The notes beneath the pieces were generated by a model, which did not search any database, was not told the DNA's origin, and was given only the letters and a program-made list of their open reading frames with translations. A DNA stretch of 64,000 bases, from contig RDEW01000036.1 of NCBI GenBank assembly GCA_011109175.1, positions 3,583 to 67,582 of the forward strand, given 5' to 3'. This DNA is from Dicyema japonicum (Eukaryota > Dicyemida > Rhombozoa > Dicyemidae). Shown here piece after piece: positions 54,066 through 64,000 of this stretch. Within the stretch, counting starts at the first letter, position 1, and each line of letters starts with the position of its first letter. The translations under genes were made by a program, and so were the position numbers.

Positions 54066-54990
54066 AAAATCTCCATCGTTTATATCCCAAACAATTCATG
54101 GACAACCACTCACCGTTACGAAACATCCCAAAATACTTGGAGTTATTTATGACCAACTACTAACTTTCTCTAAACATATGGAGGAACAATGTACAAAGGC
54201 CTCTCACAAGATCAACATACTTAAAGCTGTGTCAGGCCATTCTTTGGCCAAAGCAAAAAAGCCCTAACCATCATATATAACAATTCATTTAAACAACTAT
54301 TAACTATGCAAGCCCTTGCTGGTCAATCTCTGCCTCTCTTACTTCTATTGACAAACTATAAAAAGTACAAAACATCGCGCTCAGGAAAATTACTGGATGT
54401 CTCAGATCAACTCCTGTCGATCATCTACATTGGGAGTCAAAGATCCTTCCAATTGGAGACCATCTGAAAATGAGAGCCCTGCAGTTCCTCTTCCAAGCCT
54501 ACAGTCTAGAACATCCATGCCACTCCCTATGCAAGCCGCAAAACAAAAGGAAAATTATTATGACAACCAGTGACCTGTCTCGAATGTTATCATCCATTCT
54601 TCCATCCCCAATGACAGGAGTTGTCTGAAACAGATACGATCTTGTTTCTACGAGAAGCTTTCGAAGACTCGGAGACAATAAAATATTACAGCGACCCCCT
54701 CCTCAATAAACCAATCAGAATCCCCTCTTTAAAGGGACGTACGAGTAAACCTGGCTCGTCTATGATATGGGCACCACCCATATCTACCAACATATGATAT
54801 ACCCAGCCCCTTTTGCAACCTCCACGTGCTGACAACAAATCACCTATTTCAATGTCATGAATTGGCACAACGTTTCTCCACAATGCCGGAACTGACCGTT
54901 CTATGGGAGCGATCAACATCTGCTGAGTCCTACTTAATAGCTGCTGGCCTCCAACAAGTTAGTGAGGCTTGGGTTACTTAACTAACTAAT
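54066..54990 (+). mobile_element. Family C LINE RT thumb to 3' end
   Basis: It encodes HPKILGVIYDQLLTFSKHME, CTKASHKINILKAVSGH and the later KITGCLRSTPV-type region in shifted frames, and ends with a decayed AW-VT stop near 54980. It follows another family C end head-to-tail. Confidence 0.65.
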
Positions 54991-54999
54991 ATCCCAAAC

Positions 55000-55395
55000 T
55001 ATAATAAAATGAAATAGACAATCTGTGGGTTTTTTATTTAGTCGCAAAAGTAATCCCCAGAAAGTCTTTAATGTATTAATTAATGATAATATAAACAAGA
55101 AGATGACCTGAACAATGTGTAATCGGACCGATAGCCAATTTTGAAAAGGATAGATGAAGAAATATTCACACTAAAATTTACATTAATTTAATATTTGAAT
55201 AAGTTCAGTTTTTATTAGTTTTAAGAACTTAGAAGTAACCATCAGTTTCTGTGATAATCTTAAGAAGTGATGCCTATTACTTTGAAACTGGTTGTGATAT
55301 GGAAAAATCACATTACATAATAATTATTATATTTATAGAGTAAAAAACTTGCAGATTATCAATAAACTACAATTGTTTGCTATATGTCATAAAAT
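55000..55395. other. No gene recognised
   Basis: AT-rich spacer between a family C end and the start of the long family B copy. Confidence 0.35.
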
Positions 55396-55397
55396 TT

Positions 55398-58310
55398 TGG
55401 TTGAGCTGGTGACGTGGCTCTTGAACTCAATGTCTGGAAAACACAGTATCAAGCCATTGGACTACTCTCTAGCGTTTGGAAACGGAAGGAACTGGTCGAG
55501 GATCTTTCAAAATACAAGATTTCAATCGCCTGCCTTCAGGAGACCAAACTAATTAACGGGATCGAAGAACAACATGGGAACTTTCGACTAATCTTCCTTC
55601 CAGGTGGAATCAAGCACTATGGGCTAGGATTTGCCGTCAAGAATGATCTATCCAAGAGAGTCTGCCGCTATTACATTGTGAATGATAGAATCGGGGTGTT
55701 GCAATTGAAACTGGATGACCTCAACCCGTCGAAGAAATACCTAATTATAATAAACGTGTACGCCCCTCACAGTGATGGCTTAATAAAAACCCTGAGGAGA
55801 TTGATGACTTTTACACCAGTCTTTCTGCCGTCTTCTCCAAGTATGCTCTCTCAACATTAGTAATGATTGCAGGATACCTAACTACGAAAGCTGGCACCCA
55901 GGTTACGACCGATGAGACATTCATGGGAAAGCATGGTAAGGGGAAAAGAAATCTCCCGGGAACCCTACTAGCTAACTTCTGTCAAACGAACAACCTATTT
56001 TTATGCAATACAGCCTTCATGCATCCAGACATAAATCTACGTGGTCGGGACACAGAACAAATCCCGAAGGGAGTGATAAATATGTACAACCAGATCGACT
56101 ATATCATATGCAGGCAAAAAGATCGAGGGATTATACTTGATGCACGAGCTTATGGTGGATCGATCATCGACAGCGACCACAAAATGGTTATTGCTAGACT
56201 TTCTCTAAAGAGATTTATGGTACTACAAAGAACGAAATGGAAACACATTGAAACCACAGAACTACTCTAGACGTTATAACTTGGAACCCTTAATCAGTCA
56301 ATCAGAAGGGGCCCTAGCATTCAAAATTATCTGGATGCAGAACTAGAAAGCATGCCTACAGATTTGCCGCCCGGAAAATCCTGGGATTTTGTAAAGCAGT
56401 CAATACACAAAGGAGCCAATCTGCATCTATTGAAAGAGAACCCATCGCACAATGACATTTACACGGTGAAGGACCTTGCCAATAAACAGAAGACCATATG
56501 GATGCTATATCACAATACTGACGATTCGAACGTAAAATCAAAATTGCGACTAGAAAGAAAAACTATCAAAGCAAAAATAAGAAAAACTATACGACAGCAT
56601 AACAGAAATAGAGCACTAGACCAGATTAAGAAGATAGAATCCCTCAAGGACAACGCTAAATTCTACGAGGCTGTTGAACAGATAAAAGGAAAGAGACCCC
56701 ATCAACAGATAATGAAAAGAGATGACAAAGGAAAGCAGATTGTGGACCAAAGGGAAAAATTATCGTTTAATCCAAGGACTTTCAATCAAAATTGGACGAA
56801 GAAATCACACCATATGAAGTTGAACTTGCAAGTTCCAAGTTGAAAAACAACAGGACTCCTGGCCCCGACGGACTCGGTGGTGAATTCTTCAAATATGGAC
56901 CCCAAAAGCTGTACGAATGCATCGCTAGGATCCTGTATGAAATGTACTATTATGGTCACACGCTGACCCTTGGAGAGGGTATCTTGATACCTGTACAGAA
57001 GGCGAATGAACCAAGAGCTAAGTTGGAAAACCTCCGTCCAGTCATATTAATGAATTTACTTCGAAAAATTTTGGCGAATATAACATTACAAAGAATGGAA
57101 GGACGCCTAGATACATTTCTGTTGCTATACCACAGCGGATTCCCAAAAAAAAGATCTACTTCCGATGTTTTGTGTCCTACAAGAGGAGATATGCGGCCGT
57201 TCAAAAGTTCAAAATGTCTACAACAATCCTCGGAATCGACATTTCGAGGTTCGACTTGTCGATGGACGGAGACTAATACTGGTTCTGTGGGTTTCCTAGA
57301 CGCTTCCACTGTCAGAATGGCTACAACCTGCTTAGCTGATATTTGGCTCACTGTATGAGTCGGGGGAGCCTTGTCTCGCCGATTTGAGACGACTGTTGGC
57401 ACTCCACAGGGAGACCCGTTATCACCTATTTTTTTGTCATATACCTTGAATCTGTTTTACGGGAATCGAAACCGATAATGGGTAAAAAGACAAACATTAT
57501 TGCGTATGCTGACGACGTAGACTTTATTTCAAATGACAAAATACCTCACTTGTTTGTTGGAAGAAGTGCCTGGAAGACAAGCCGAATGGTTCCTAACAGT
57601 AAATCCGGACAAGACTGAGTAACTGAACTCAAGAGGGAAGAAACAAGGTCGGAGGAGCTGGCGCAAGTGCAAAAAGCTTGGCTCCCTCCTAGGAGACCAT
57701 GAAAAAATTACAAGAAGGAAAACCCTAGCACAAACTGCCCTCTTCAGATTAAAGAACACTGGCTGGCCTTGACATTATAATAAAAGCTCGATTATACAAC
57801 TCGCTAGTGAAACCCATACTAATGTATATCACTGGTACCTGGGACTCCTCAAGAAATGAACTGAAGAGGCTTAATGCGTTTCATAGAGACCAAATACGGG
57901 ATATGATGTTCGAAAGAAGCGATACGAGGATGTCATCTAATATTCTTTATAGAGGACGAAGACCTCAGAAATTTCTAATGAGATTCTGGATACACAATGG
58001 AGGCTTTTCGGCCATATTCTGCGACTGGACCTAGATGCCCCTGCGAACGTAGCCATGGAGGATTACTTCATGTTGGAGGCCCCCTATTTCCGTGGTCGCC
58101 CAAGGACGACATTGCCAGTCGTTCTCGACGATGACTTCAAAGAAATGGGACGGCATCTTAGAAGTGGAGAGGATCTTGACTGGTTACGCACTGCGGCTTT
58201 GAATAGGAGGAAGTGGATGAAACTAATCAGTGATTTGCTAACTCGTGTTGCACATGCTTTGTCAAGTTCTATGACAAAGCGATAAGTGCTAATAGTAATA
58301 ATGTCATAAA
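55398..58310 (+). mobile_element. Family B LINE, near full length
   Basis: Order: AP-endonuclease (ISIACLQETKL; KKYLIIINVYAPHSDG; MYNQIDYIICRQ; SIIDSDHKMVIARLSLKRFM), linker rich in Lys, RT (KLKNNRTPGPDGLGGEFFKY; ENLRPVILMNLLRKILA; TPQGDPLSPIF; IIAYADDVDF at about 57.5 kb), thumb (KPILMYITGTWDSS) and terminus FRGRPRTTLPVVLDDDFKEM. The tail ends AATAGTAATAATG near 58300. Frames break at about 55.80, 56.80, 57.2-57.6 and 58.03 kb. The endonuclease motif GDFNAK is changed to AGYLTTK. Complete in outline but inactive. Confidence 0.9.
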
Positions 58311-58399
58311 ATCAATAACTTGTCTTCGTTATTTCTGCTTTCACTATACAATCTTGGTTTTGATATTTATTGGATTCTAATTTCCCTCCGTCAGTTCTG

Positions 58400-58480
58400 C
58401 TTGCTATTTGCTTGATACTCGCTCGCCATCCTGAGAGGAAATAACCACGCAGTCAGAGCGGCCGCTTTATGACCGGCGGC
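58400..58480 (-). mobile_element. Family A LINE 3' terminal fragment
   Basis: CATCCTGAGAGGAAATAACC-ACGCAGTCAGAG on the plus strand is the inverted family A end also seen at 14.83 and 48.12 kb. Confidence 0.55.
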
Positions 58481-58484
58481 TGAT

Positions 58485-59320
58485 TGTTCCAATATTTTAC
58501 TTTAATAAATATATTCAAAAAATTCCTAAATAATGATATTTTTGAACAGTTGTAGATCTTCAAAATTTATTGCACAATAAGTTAGTTTTAGGATGAATTA
58601 TTAACATAAAATGGTCTGCCTTAATTTATCACAATTCTAAATTAGCCCTTTGCATACAAATTACAAATTTAAGAAAACCAAAAATAAACGAAAACATTTA
58701 TTTAGACGAACGCATAGTGGCGGTTCTTTACTAATTTTAGTTCAATTTACATGTTTCAGTTTAAAGATAATAATTAGATAATTAGTTTTTGGCTCACAGG
58801 TATTTAATTTTAAAATATGAGATCGAAATATTTTTTTAATAAATAAACCGATGATTCAAAAATTTGAATTCGATCCATTTGCGAAACAAACAAAAATTAG
58901 GCCAGGTTGCTTAATGGTTATGATTAATTGTGGGCTCACTTTTCCACGTCGTTGCCTGTCTAGTTAAAGGATTCCGTTATGCTTTGTGCCTTCTTCAAAT
59001 CCTAAGAAACATCAGTTGATCTATATATCTTATAAACCGATCCCAATTTAAAATAATGGAAATACTAGCAAACCTAAGACTATATCGAAATATTTTATAC
59101 TAAAAACATTCAAGTAAACAACATTTCTCGTTAATAGGTTGAAAATAACGAACGAGATTAAGAAAACAAGTCCTCCAGAATAAACCTACTGTGGATAAGT
59201 GCTATTCTTAGTAACCAATAATTAAAAGTCAAACGGCAAATAATATAAAGTCTAGGAAATAATCAATATAGCCAAAATATGTAACAAATTCATGACTTGT
59301 TCAACTCGTTCTAATATATA
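58485..59320. other. No gene recognised
   Basis: AT-rich DNA at the 3' side of the BAP31 gene. No exon, RNA gene or repeat match. Confidence 0.35.
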
Positions 59321-59322
59321 AG

Positions 59323-59981
59323 TCAAAAACATACATCGTATTCTTCCTTTAAAATTTTGTATTCCTCACTCAAAACATCACATTCTTCACGCAAATTCTT
59401 CAGTTCCTCCCTTTTAAGTCTCAATTCTAGATCACAAACAATCCTCACCCTCATTCACTCCCTCACATTTGTCCTCGTTTTCCTCCTTGAGCAAATTGGA
59501 AACGAACTGGCTGTTATTCCTGGCCTGAGAGAGCATGATCTGGTAGTCCATCTCCAGGGAGGTGAACTTGGACAGAATACTGGAGACTCGGTAAATGACG
59601 CTAAAATAAAGGCAAGAATAACAAGAGCAGAAAGATGGAGAAGAATAGAATGTACAGGTTTCGTTGGGCACGGAACAATTTCATATGAGCCATCGCATCG
59701 GATCCAAGAGAAACGTGGACACGGTCATTCTTGGCCCTCACAATCTGGAAAACAGAATCTTAAATGAAGAATGGTAGAACCTGTAAGCAAAATGGACAGC
59801 ACAATGAAGATGATAGTGATGTAATAATCAATGTAACCGAGTAGTTTACGAATTGGCCGACTCTGCACAATTTTCTTCCATCTGAGTATGAAAAGGAACT
59901 CTACCTTTGGGGAGTTACTATTTTTGATAGCTGAAGAAAGACAATGAGCATTTCTACGTAAAGCATAGAAGTTATTGACAT
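59323..59981 (-). CDS. BCAP31: BAP31-like ER membrane protein
   Basis: BAP31 proteins are three-helix ER membrane proteins with a cytosolic coiled coil; they act in export and quality control of membrane proteins. Four introns (23, 22, 22 and 22 nt) leave exactly 189 codons plus stop (vertebrates about 246). Landmarks: TM1 SITSMLYVEMLIVFLQ, TPQRWKKIVQSRPIRKLLGY, TM2 (YYITIIFIVLSILLTG), HMKLFRAQRNLYI (the family signature), TM3 (FFSIFLLFVIYRV), SLEMDYQIMLSQARNNSQF and a Glu/Lys-rich coiled coil (ELRLKREELKNLREECDVLS). The protein ends DVCF, so the KKxx ER-retrieval signal of vertebrate BAP31 is absent. The ATG at 59979-59981 is chosen for its N-terminus; an upstream ATG at 59983-59985 is out of frame with TM1. 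Confidence 0.92.
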
Positions 59982-60124
59982 CCATTGGAAACTACTAGAC
60001 ATTTTAATATTAATTAATAATTTAAATTTAATATCATTTTATTTTAAAGTAATTAATTATAGTTATCATTCCGTGAAGGATACATTAATCAACTCTATTC
60101 AAAGAAGAAATAAAGACATTACGA

Positions 60125-60575
60125 GACATGGCCTTCTGGCTAAACGTAAATTCTGATGACATCGGATCTGAAGGTCGTTGTTCGAATCCGAAAGATGGAG
60201 TTTTCAGCGAAGGTCAATTCTTGTACAAACAGATCCCACCCGTGAGGAGACGAGTCCTTCTGGCACGACACAGTATTAAAGGGATCTTCCTTCCTTTTAC
60301 CCTACCAAATCATCTGATGAAGATTGCATTATGAAAACTATTCCGCTAAAGAATGAAGTGATGTCCGCGACGGTAGGACGTGGGACAAAAATGGAAGAGG
60401 GCAGACCTACTTCCCCACCTCTCTTCGGAAGCGGAAGTCTGTGATGAAGTATTGGAAGATGGATTTGGTCGGCACAAGCAGATGTTCTCCCTTTGGTTTC
60501 TTCCTTGGATTATTTAGTTATGACTGTTTGTGCTGGGCTTGCAATGGTGAGCCTGGGGTTAATAATAGTAATACG
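60125..60575 (+). repeat. SINE1, tRNA-Met-like head
   Basis: Closely matches 16180-16640: GGCCTTCTGGCTAAACGTAA, GACATCGGATCTGAAGGTCG, GTTCGAATCCGAAAG, CGGTAGGACGTGGGACAAAA and the GGGGTTAATAATAGTAAT end. The B box has lost one base relative to the other copy (GTTGTTCGAATCC). Confidence 0.8.
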
Positions 60576-60849
60576 AGACATAGCAAAAAGTTGACAAAAA
60601 ATGGAAGAAGCTAACTAGTAATTTGATTTTCCGTGTTGCAATGCATTGTTACGACCTATGACATAGCGTAAGTTCCAATTAAAATGAGGATATTGCTCAA
60701 AATGTCATCTCAAGTGGTCGACATGATCAAACTAAAGTCTCCTTAAAAATTTCATTATTAATTTTTAAATACATTTTAATATAATTGATTTCTTTAATTT
60801 AGTAAACTTAAATCAATTTTGTGGTTTTTCCAAATTGTTTTATCTGTTA

Positions 60850-63800
60850 GTTGTGAATGTGGAGATTCCCTACTTTACAAAAGGACTCCAAAAGCTGTAA
60901 TTCCCATATTATCATGACAGGACTACAATAACAGGAAATGGAGATCTCTATCCAGAAGAACATCAAAATTAGTTTATATCACCAAAACAACCCAAGAGCC
61001 TAAAATTGCTTGCCTACGACTACCCGGAATTTGTCATCGTTTATCGGACTGGCTGCCTAAGCTATGGTAAATCTTACTGGGAATTTCAGTCATCTCTACG
61101 AGATTGAACGAGGCAGAGGCACTGGAGAGCTGGCTTTGGCTGGAGAATAATATTTTAAGCCAAATTAGATCCTTCACTAGTCAAAATGAGATACTAGAGC
61201 TATTTATAGCCAAAGCCAACCCAACGACAGGTACTTTGAACTTATTACTTAGACTCGGAGACAACCCAAAATGACTATATTATAAGAAGTTGACTGTTTT
61301 GACTATTTAGGTCACTCTGGACTCACATGGGAGCGCTGTGTACCAATTTTTGGCGCAATTAATTTAACTCTAACTGCTTTATGTTTCGATTCAGATTCTT
61401 TCAGTCTGAGAATCCCATGGGACCAAATCACTGTATGTCATATCCTTCATCTAGAACGCTCAATCTTCTAGGGAGACTGAGCTTGCGCATGTTGTGTCAT
61501 TTGAGACTACCAATAGTTCTGTTAGATTTGTATTTATTGAAGTACCGGTTCACTGTACTCAAAGGACGACGGGAGTTCAAAGAAATCTTTGACATTTTAT
61601 TACCAAGGTTTAAATTTGATTTTACTTAGTTAATTAATTAATTTAATATTGTAGAAATGCTACTTGTCGGAGAATATTTTACATTTTTCAATGGCAAGAA
61701 ATTAGGTATTTTTATATTAATTCAGACGTGTTTTGCATCTTCCAGCTGATGAAATTTTCTTTCATACTCAAACTTGTCATATTTTGCGTTCCAATGAGAA
61801 AATGCACGTGGATCTGATTATTAGCAACAATTTTTTAACTTTCGTGGGAAATGTATCCATCTCTTATCATTGTAGGAACCTCAGTTGAAATGTGCTATTC
61901 CATTTGCCAAAATCAGCCAAATTGAAGTAAAGGAAGCTCAACTGACCATTATTTTTCACGATTCTAGTGTATTCCGTGTTCTAAAACGAAGTTTGACTTA
62001 GTGATGGGAGATTTAACAAAGGAAACAATATCCTTAATAACAGCTAGGGATTTGTACCCAGTCTGTGAAAAGGAGAGTAAGGAGGATGGGAAATACTATA
62101 GTTTGCTAGAAATTAAAGAGGCTGAGAGACTGCTAGCTAAGTTCACTCAGTTTGTTTGGGTAAAACATCTCAATTACTTCAAAATGTGCTGTCTTGTTTG
62201 ACTCTAGATCACACTTTTTGTCGTTTACATCAAAAACTGAGGTAATGGCCCGTCGAGGAATACCCGAGAATCTCAGAGAAAGGATTTGGATGTTGCATTC
62301 AGGGGCTGCCAGTAGACTTTACCTAAACAGAGGATATTATGAAGAGGCTGTAAAAATGGGAGAAACTGAAGTGAACTCGCTAGTTTTGTCAGAAATTGAG
62401 AAGGATTTGCCTAGGTTTAGTTTTTTCTCTGATTTAAAGGACGATGCCTGACGTTGGCATCTTTTCTGGATCTGGGGAAGGGATCAAACCTTTGAGGCGA
62501 ATTCTTATGGCCTTTGCTTGGCATAACAAGAAGATTGGGTACTGTCAAGCGATGAACTGTGTTGCGGCCATGTTGTTGTTGTTTTGTGGGGAGGAAAATT
62601 CGTTTTGGTTACTCATTCAGCTGTGTGAGAGTCACGGAATGGATAGTTACTACTGTGGGGATGTTAGTGGAGGCGTGGTGGACTGCGGTATTTGGGGATT
62701 CTCATATTTAGACGTTCTGAGAGATCTGATTATGCAATACATCCCCGCCTTGAAGGAATTTGCCTCTAAAAACAGTCTCGTGCCAATTTCTATTTCCTGG
62801 TTCATGACTTTGTATACAAGGTTTGCTGAAATGTTGATTTCAGCGTTCTAGATCCCTTTTGTGCCGCTAGAATATTCGACTGTTTCTTCTGTGGTGAGGG
62901 ACCTCTGGTTATGTTCCGTGTGGCTCTTCAGATCTACAAAAATTCCCTTGTTGACATTTCAAGTGACTTTGAACTGCCAGAAGCGTCACTGATTATGTCA
63001 AAATATCTAAAGAGGATCTCTTCGACGGATATGGGCCCAAATGTTTACTCATTTTGGTATTTCAGATGGTTCCAATTGACTCTTTAATGGAATCCGCTTT
63101 TTCGAATTTCCGTGATTTCACCGTCGACACGTTAGGTCAACTAAGAGCCAAATATGTTCACGTGAAGCTAAAAGTTTGTTTTTCTTTCTATTTAGAAAAA
63201 TTTCCAAGAAAACCTTAACTTAACAGTTCAGAGCGTGTCAAAATACCAAAATCAGCTTTTTCTGATGAAATGGTGTCGGATCTGCTGTTAATTACTAAAA
63301 ATGAGATTCTGAACATGCAGTCGTTCTCCTCCTGCCAAATCGGTTTGTGTGAGCTCGAACTTGTGATGGAACTTCCAGAGCTCCACTTTCGACTTGACTA
63401 TCCGGCATTTCAATATTTATTTGCTGAGCTTTCTTGTTGGTACAGTGGGAAAAATCCAGAATTGTTGTCTTATTTTCTATGGTCCCTGATTGAAGAAGAC
63501 AAACACGTGTCATTCCTTGACTTTGTGCTTGTCCTCAATGTGATTTTTGGCGACTGTGTGGCCGACAAATTGACATTATTCTACCAAATTCACCTCCTTC
63601 CTATGCCGGACTCTGAGGAACTAGGTTGAAGAGTGTGAGTCTACTATAGATTGTGAGGTAAGAAAGATGTGTCAGAAGTGGATACGGAGTGATTGTCGGA
63701 GTGAATTGAGTCTGAATGGGATGAGTCAGGTGTGTGCTTTTCTAATAAATAGGGAAAGTTGAATAGACTGGTGAATTCTCTGATGGATCTAATTTGTGGA

Positions 63801-64000
63801 CATGAGCTGGAAGCTGACTGTCAGTTAGGACTGCAGAATGTTACCATGCTTCTTGTGAATAAGTTGTATGCTATGAGTCCTCAATGTGATGTGGATTTGG
63901 ATTGTGGGGATGTGGTTGCCCATTTATTCACATGCGAATCACTCGTGGACTTTTTTAGTACCTCCATTTGTGATTTGAATATACGTTTAAGAGATTTGCT
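60850..64000 (+). CDS. TBC1D8/9-type Rab GTPase-activating protein (3'-truncated by window end)
   Basis: GAP for Rab GTPases with the TBC1D8/9 architecture. N-terminal part: NVEIPYFTKGL, FVIVYRTGCLS, STRLNEAEALESWLWLENNI. GRAM1: DCFDYLGHSGLTWERCV...SFSLRIPWDQIT. GRAM2: YFTFFNGKKL, FHTQTCHILRSNEKMHV, IPFAKISQIEV. TBC: RGIPENLRERIWMLHSGAAS, SEIEKDLPR (Arg finger), LRRILMAFAWHNKKIGYCQA (Gln finger), SISWFMTLYTS, VLDPFCAARIFDCFF. EF-hand region: SLIEEDKHVSFLDFV, LTLFYQIHLLPMP. Introns are again 22-25 nt, e.g. 62414-62438. Both catalytic fingers are present, so GAP activity is plausible. The EF-hand loop is shortened and lacks most Ca2+ ligands. A TAG at 60970-60972 lies in frame between two conserved N-terminal blocks; it is a nonsense change, an error or part of an unrecognised intron. 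The start codon is not resolved. Coding resumes near 63.85 kb (LLVNKLYAMSPQCDVDLDCG) and runs off the window. Confidence 0.85.

Noticed and set aside
1-64000. LTR retrotransposon or viral insertion
   Set aside because: No protease, integrase, envelope-like or capsid motifs and no long terminal repeats seen; all RT blocks are of the non-LTR type.

Overview
The window looks like a metazoan genome, most likely a dicyemid (Dicyema-like) parasite; the taxon is an inference. Host genes are animal orthologues: an EGFR-type receptor tyrosine kinase, an FBXL5-type iron sensor, WDR61/SKI8, TIM17, BAP31, dysbindin, a ZDHHC palmitoyltransferase, uridine-cytidine kinase, a TBC1D8/9-type RabGAP and a probable HUS1. 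They are split by extremely short GT-AG introns, almost all 20-29 nt. In six genes, removing these introns gives an exact multiple of three and restores family-conserved sequence across each junction. The DNA is AT-rich and contains one N, at 2612.

Layout. 0.5-3.4 kb: LINE debris and a decayed pogo/Tigger-like transposon. 3.5-7.2 kb (-): the EGFR-like receptor gene. 7.2-12.4 kb: LINE and SINE fragments. 12.54-12.90 kb (-): a decayed, unprocessed duplicate of the receptor's kinase exons, followed by tRNA-Gly(CCC). 13.1-14.9 kb: LINEs. 14.97-16.04 kb (-): WDR61/SKI8. 16.2-27.2 kb: dense LINEs and SINEs, with the best jockey-like copy at 24.0-26.7 kb. 27.4-28.9 kb (+): FBXL5. 29.6-34.3 kb: LINEs. 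34.4-36.4 kb (+): dysbindin, a small unknown gene and TIM17. 37.0-38.1 kb (-): HUS1-like gene with a retroelement inserted. 39.8-40.7 kb (+): unknown type I membrane protein. 41-44 kb: LINE mosaic. 44.35-45.5 kb (+): ZDHHC. 46.7-47.5 kb (+): UCK. 47.7-58.5 kb: LINEs and SINEs, including a near full-length APE-type LINE at 55.4-58.3 kb and a Tc1/mariner remnant. 59.3-60.0 kb (-): BAP31. 60.85 kb to the end (+): TBC1D8/9-like gene, cut by the window edge.

Repeat families, with names used only in this annotation. Family A: LINE whose reverse transcriptase is followed by a CCHC-like knuckle and a PD-(D/E)XK-like (restriction-like) endonuclease. Family B: LINE with an N-terminal AP-endonuclease and a GRPRTTLPVVL C-terminus. 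Family C: jockey-like LINE with AP-endonuclease, whose protein ends in -GIT just before the stop. Family D: LINE known only from a GRPRTRW C-terminal piece. Family E: one RT fragment. SINE1 has a tRNA-Met-like head, SINE2 a tRNA-like head and a family A-type tail, and SINE3 a family C-type tail. No complete LINE ORF survives.

The host genes do not form one pathway. Several concern membrane traffic and signalling (EGFR-like, ZDHHC, dysbindin, TBC1D8/9, BAP31), others iron sensing (FBXL5), RNA surveillance (SKI8), mitochondrial import (TIM17), nucleotide salvage (UCK) and the DNA-damage checkpoint (HUS1-like).
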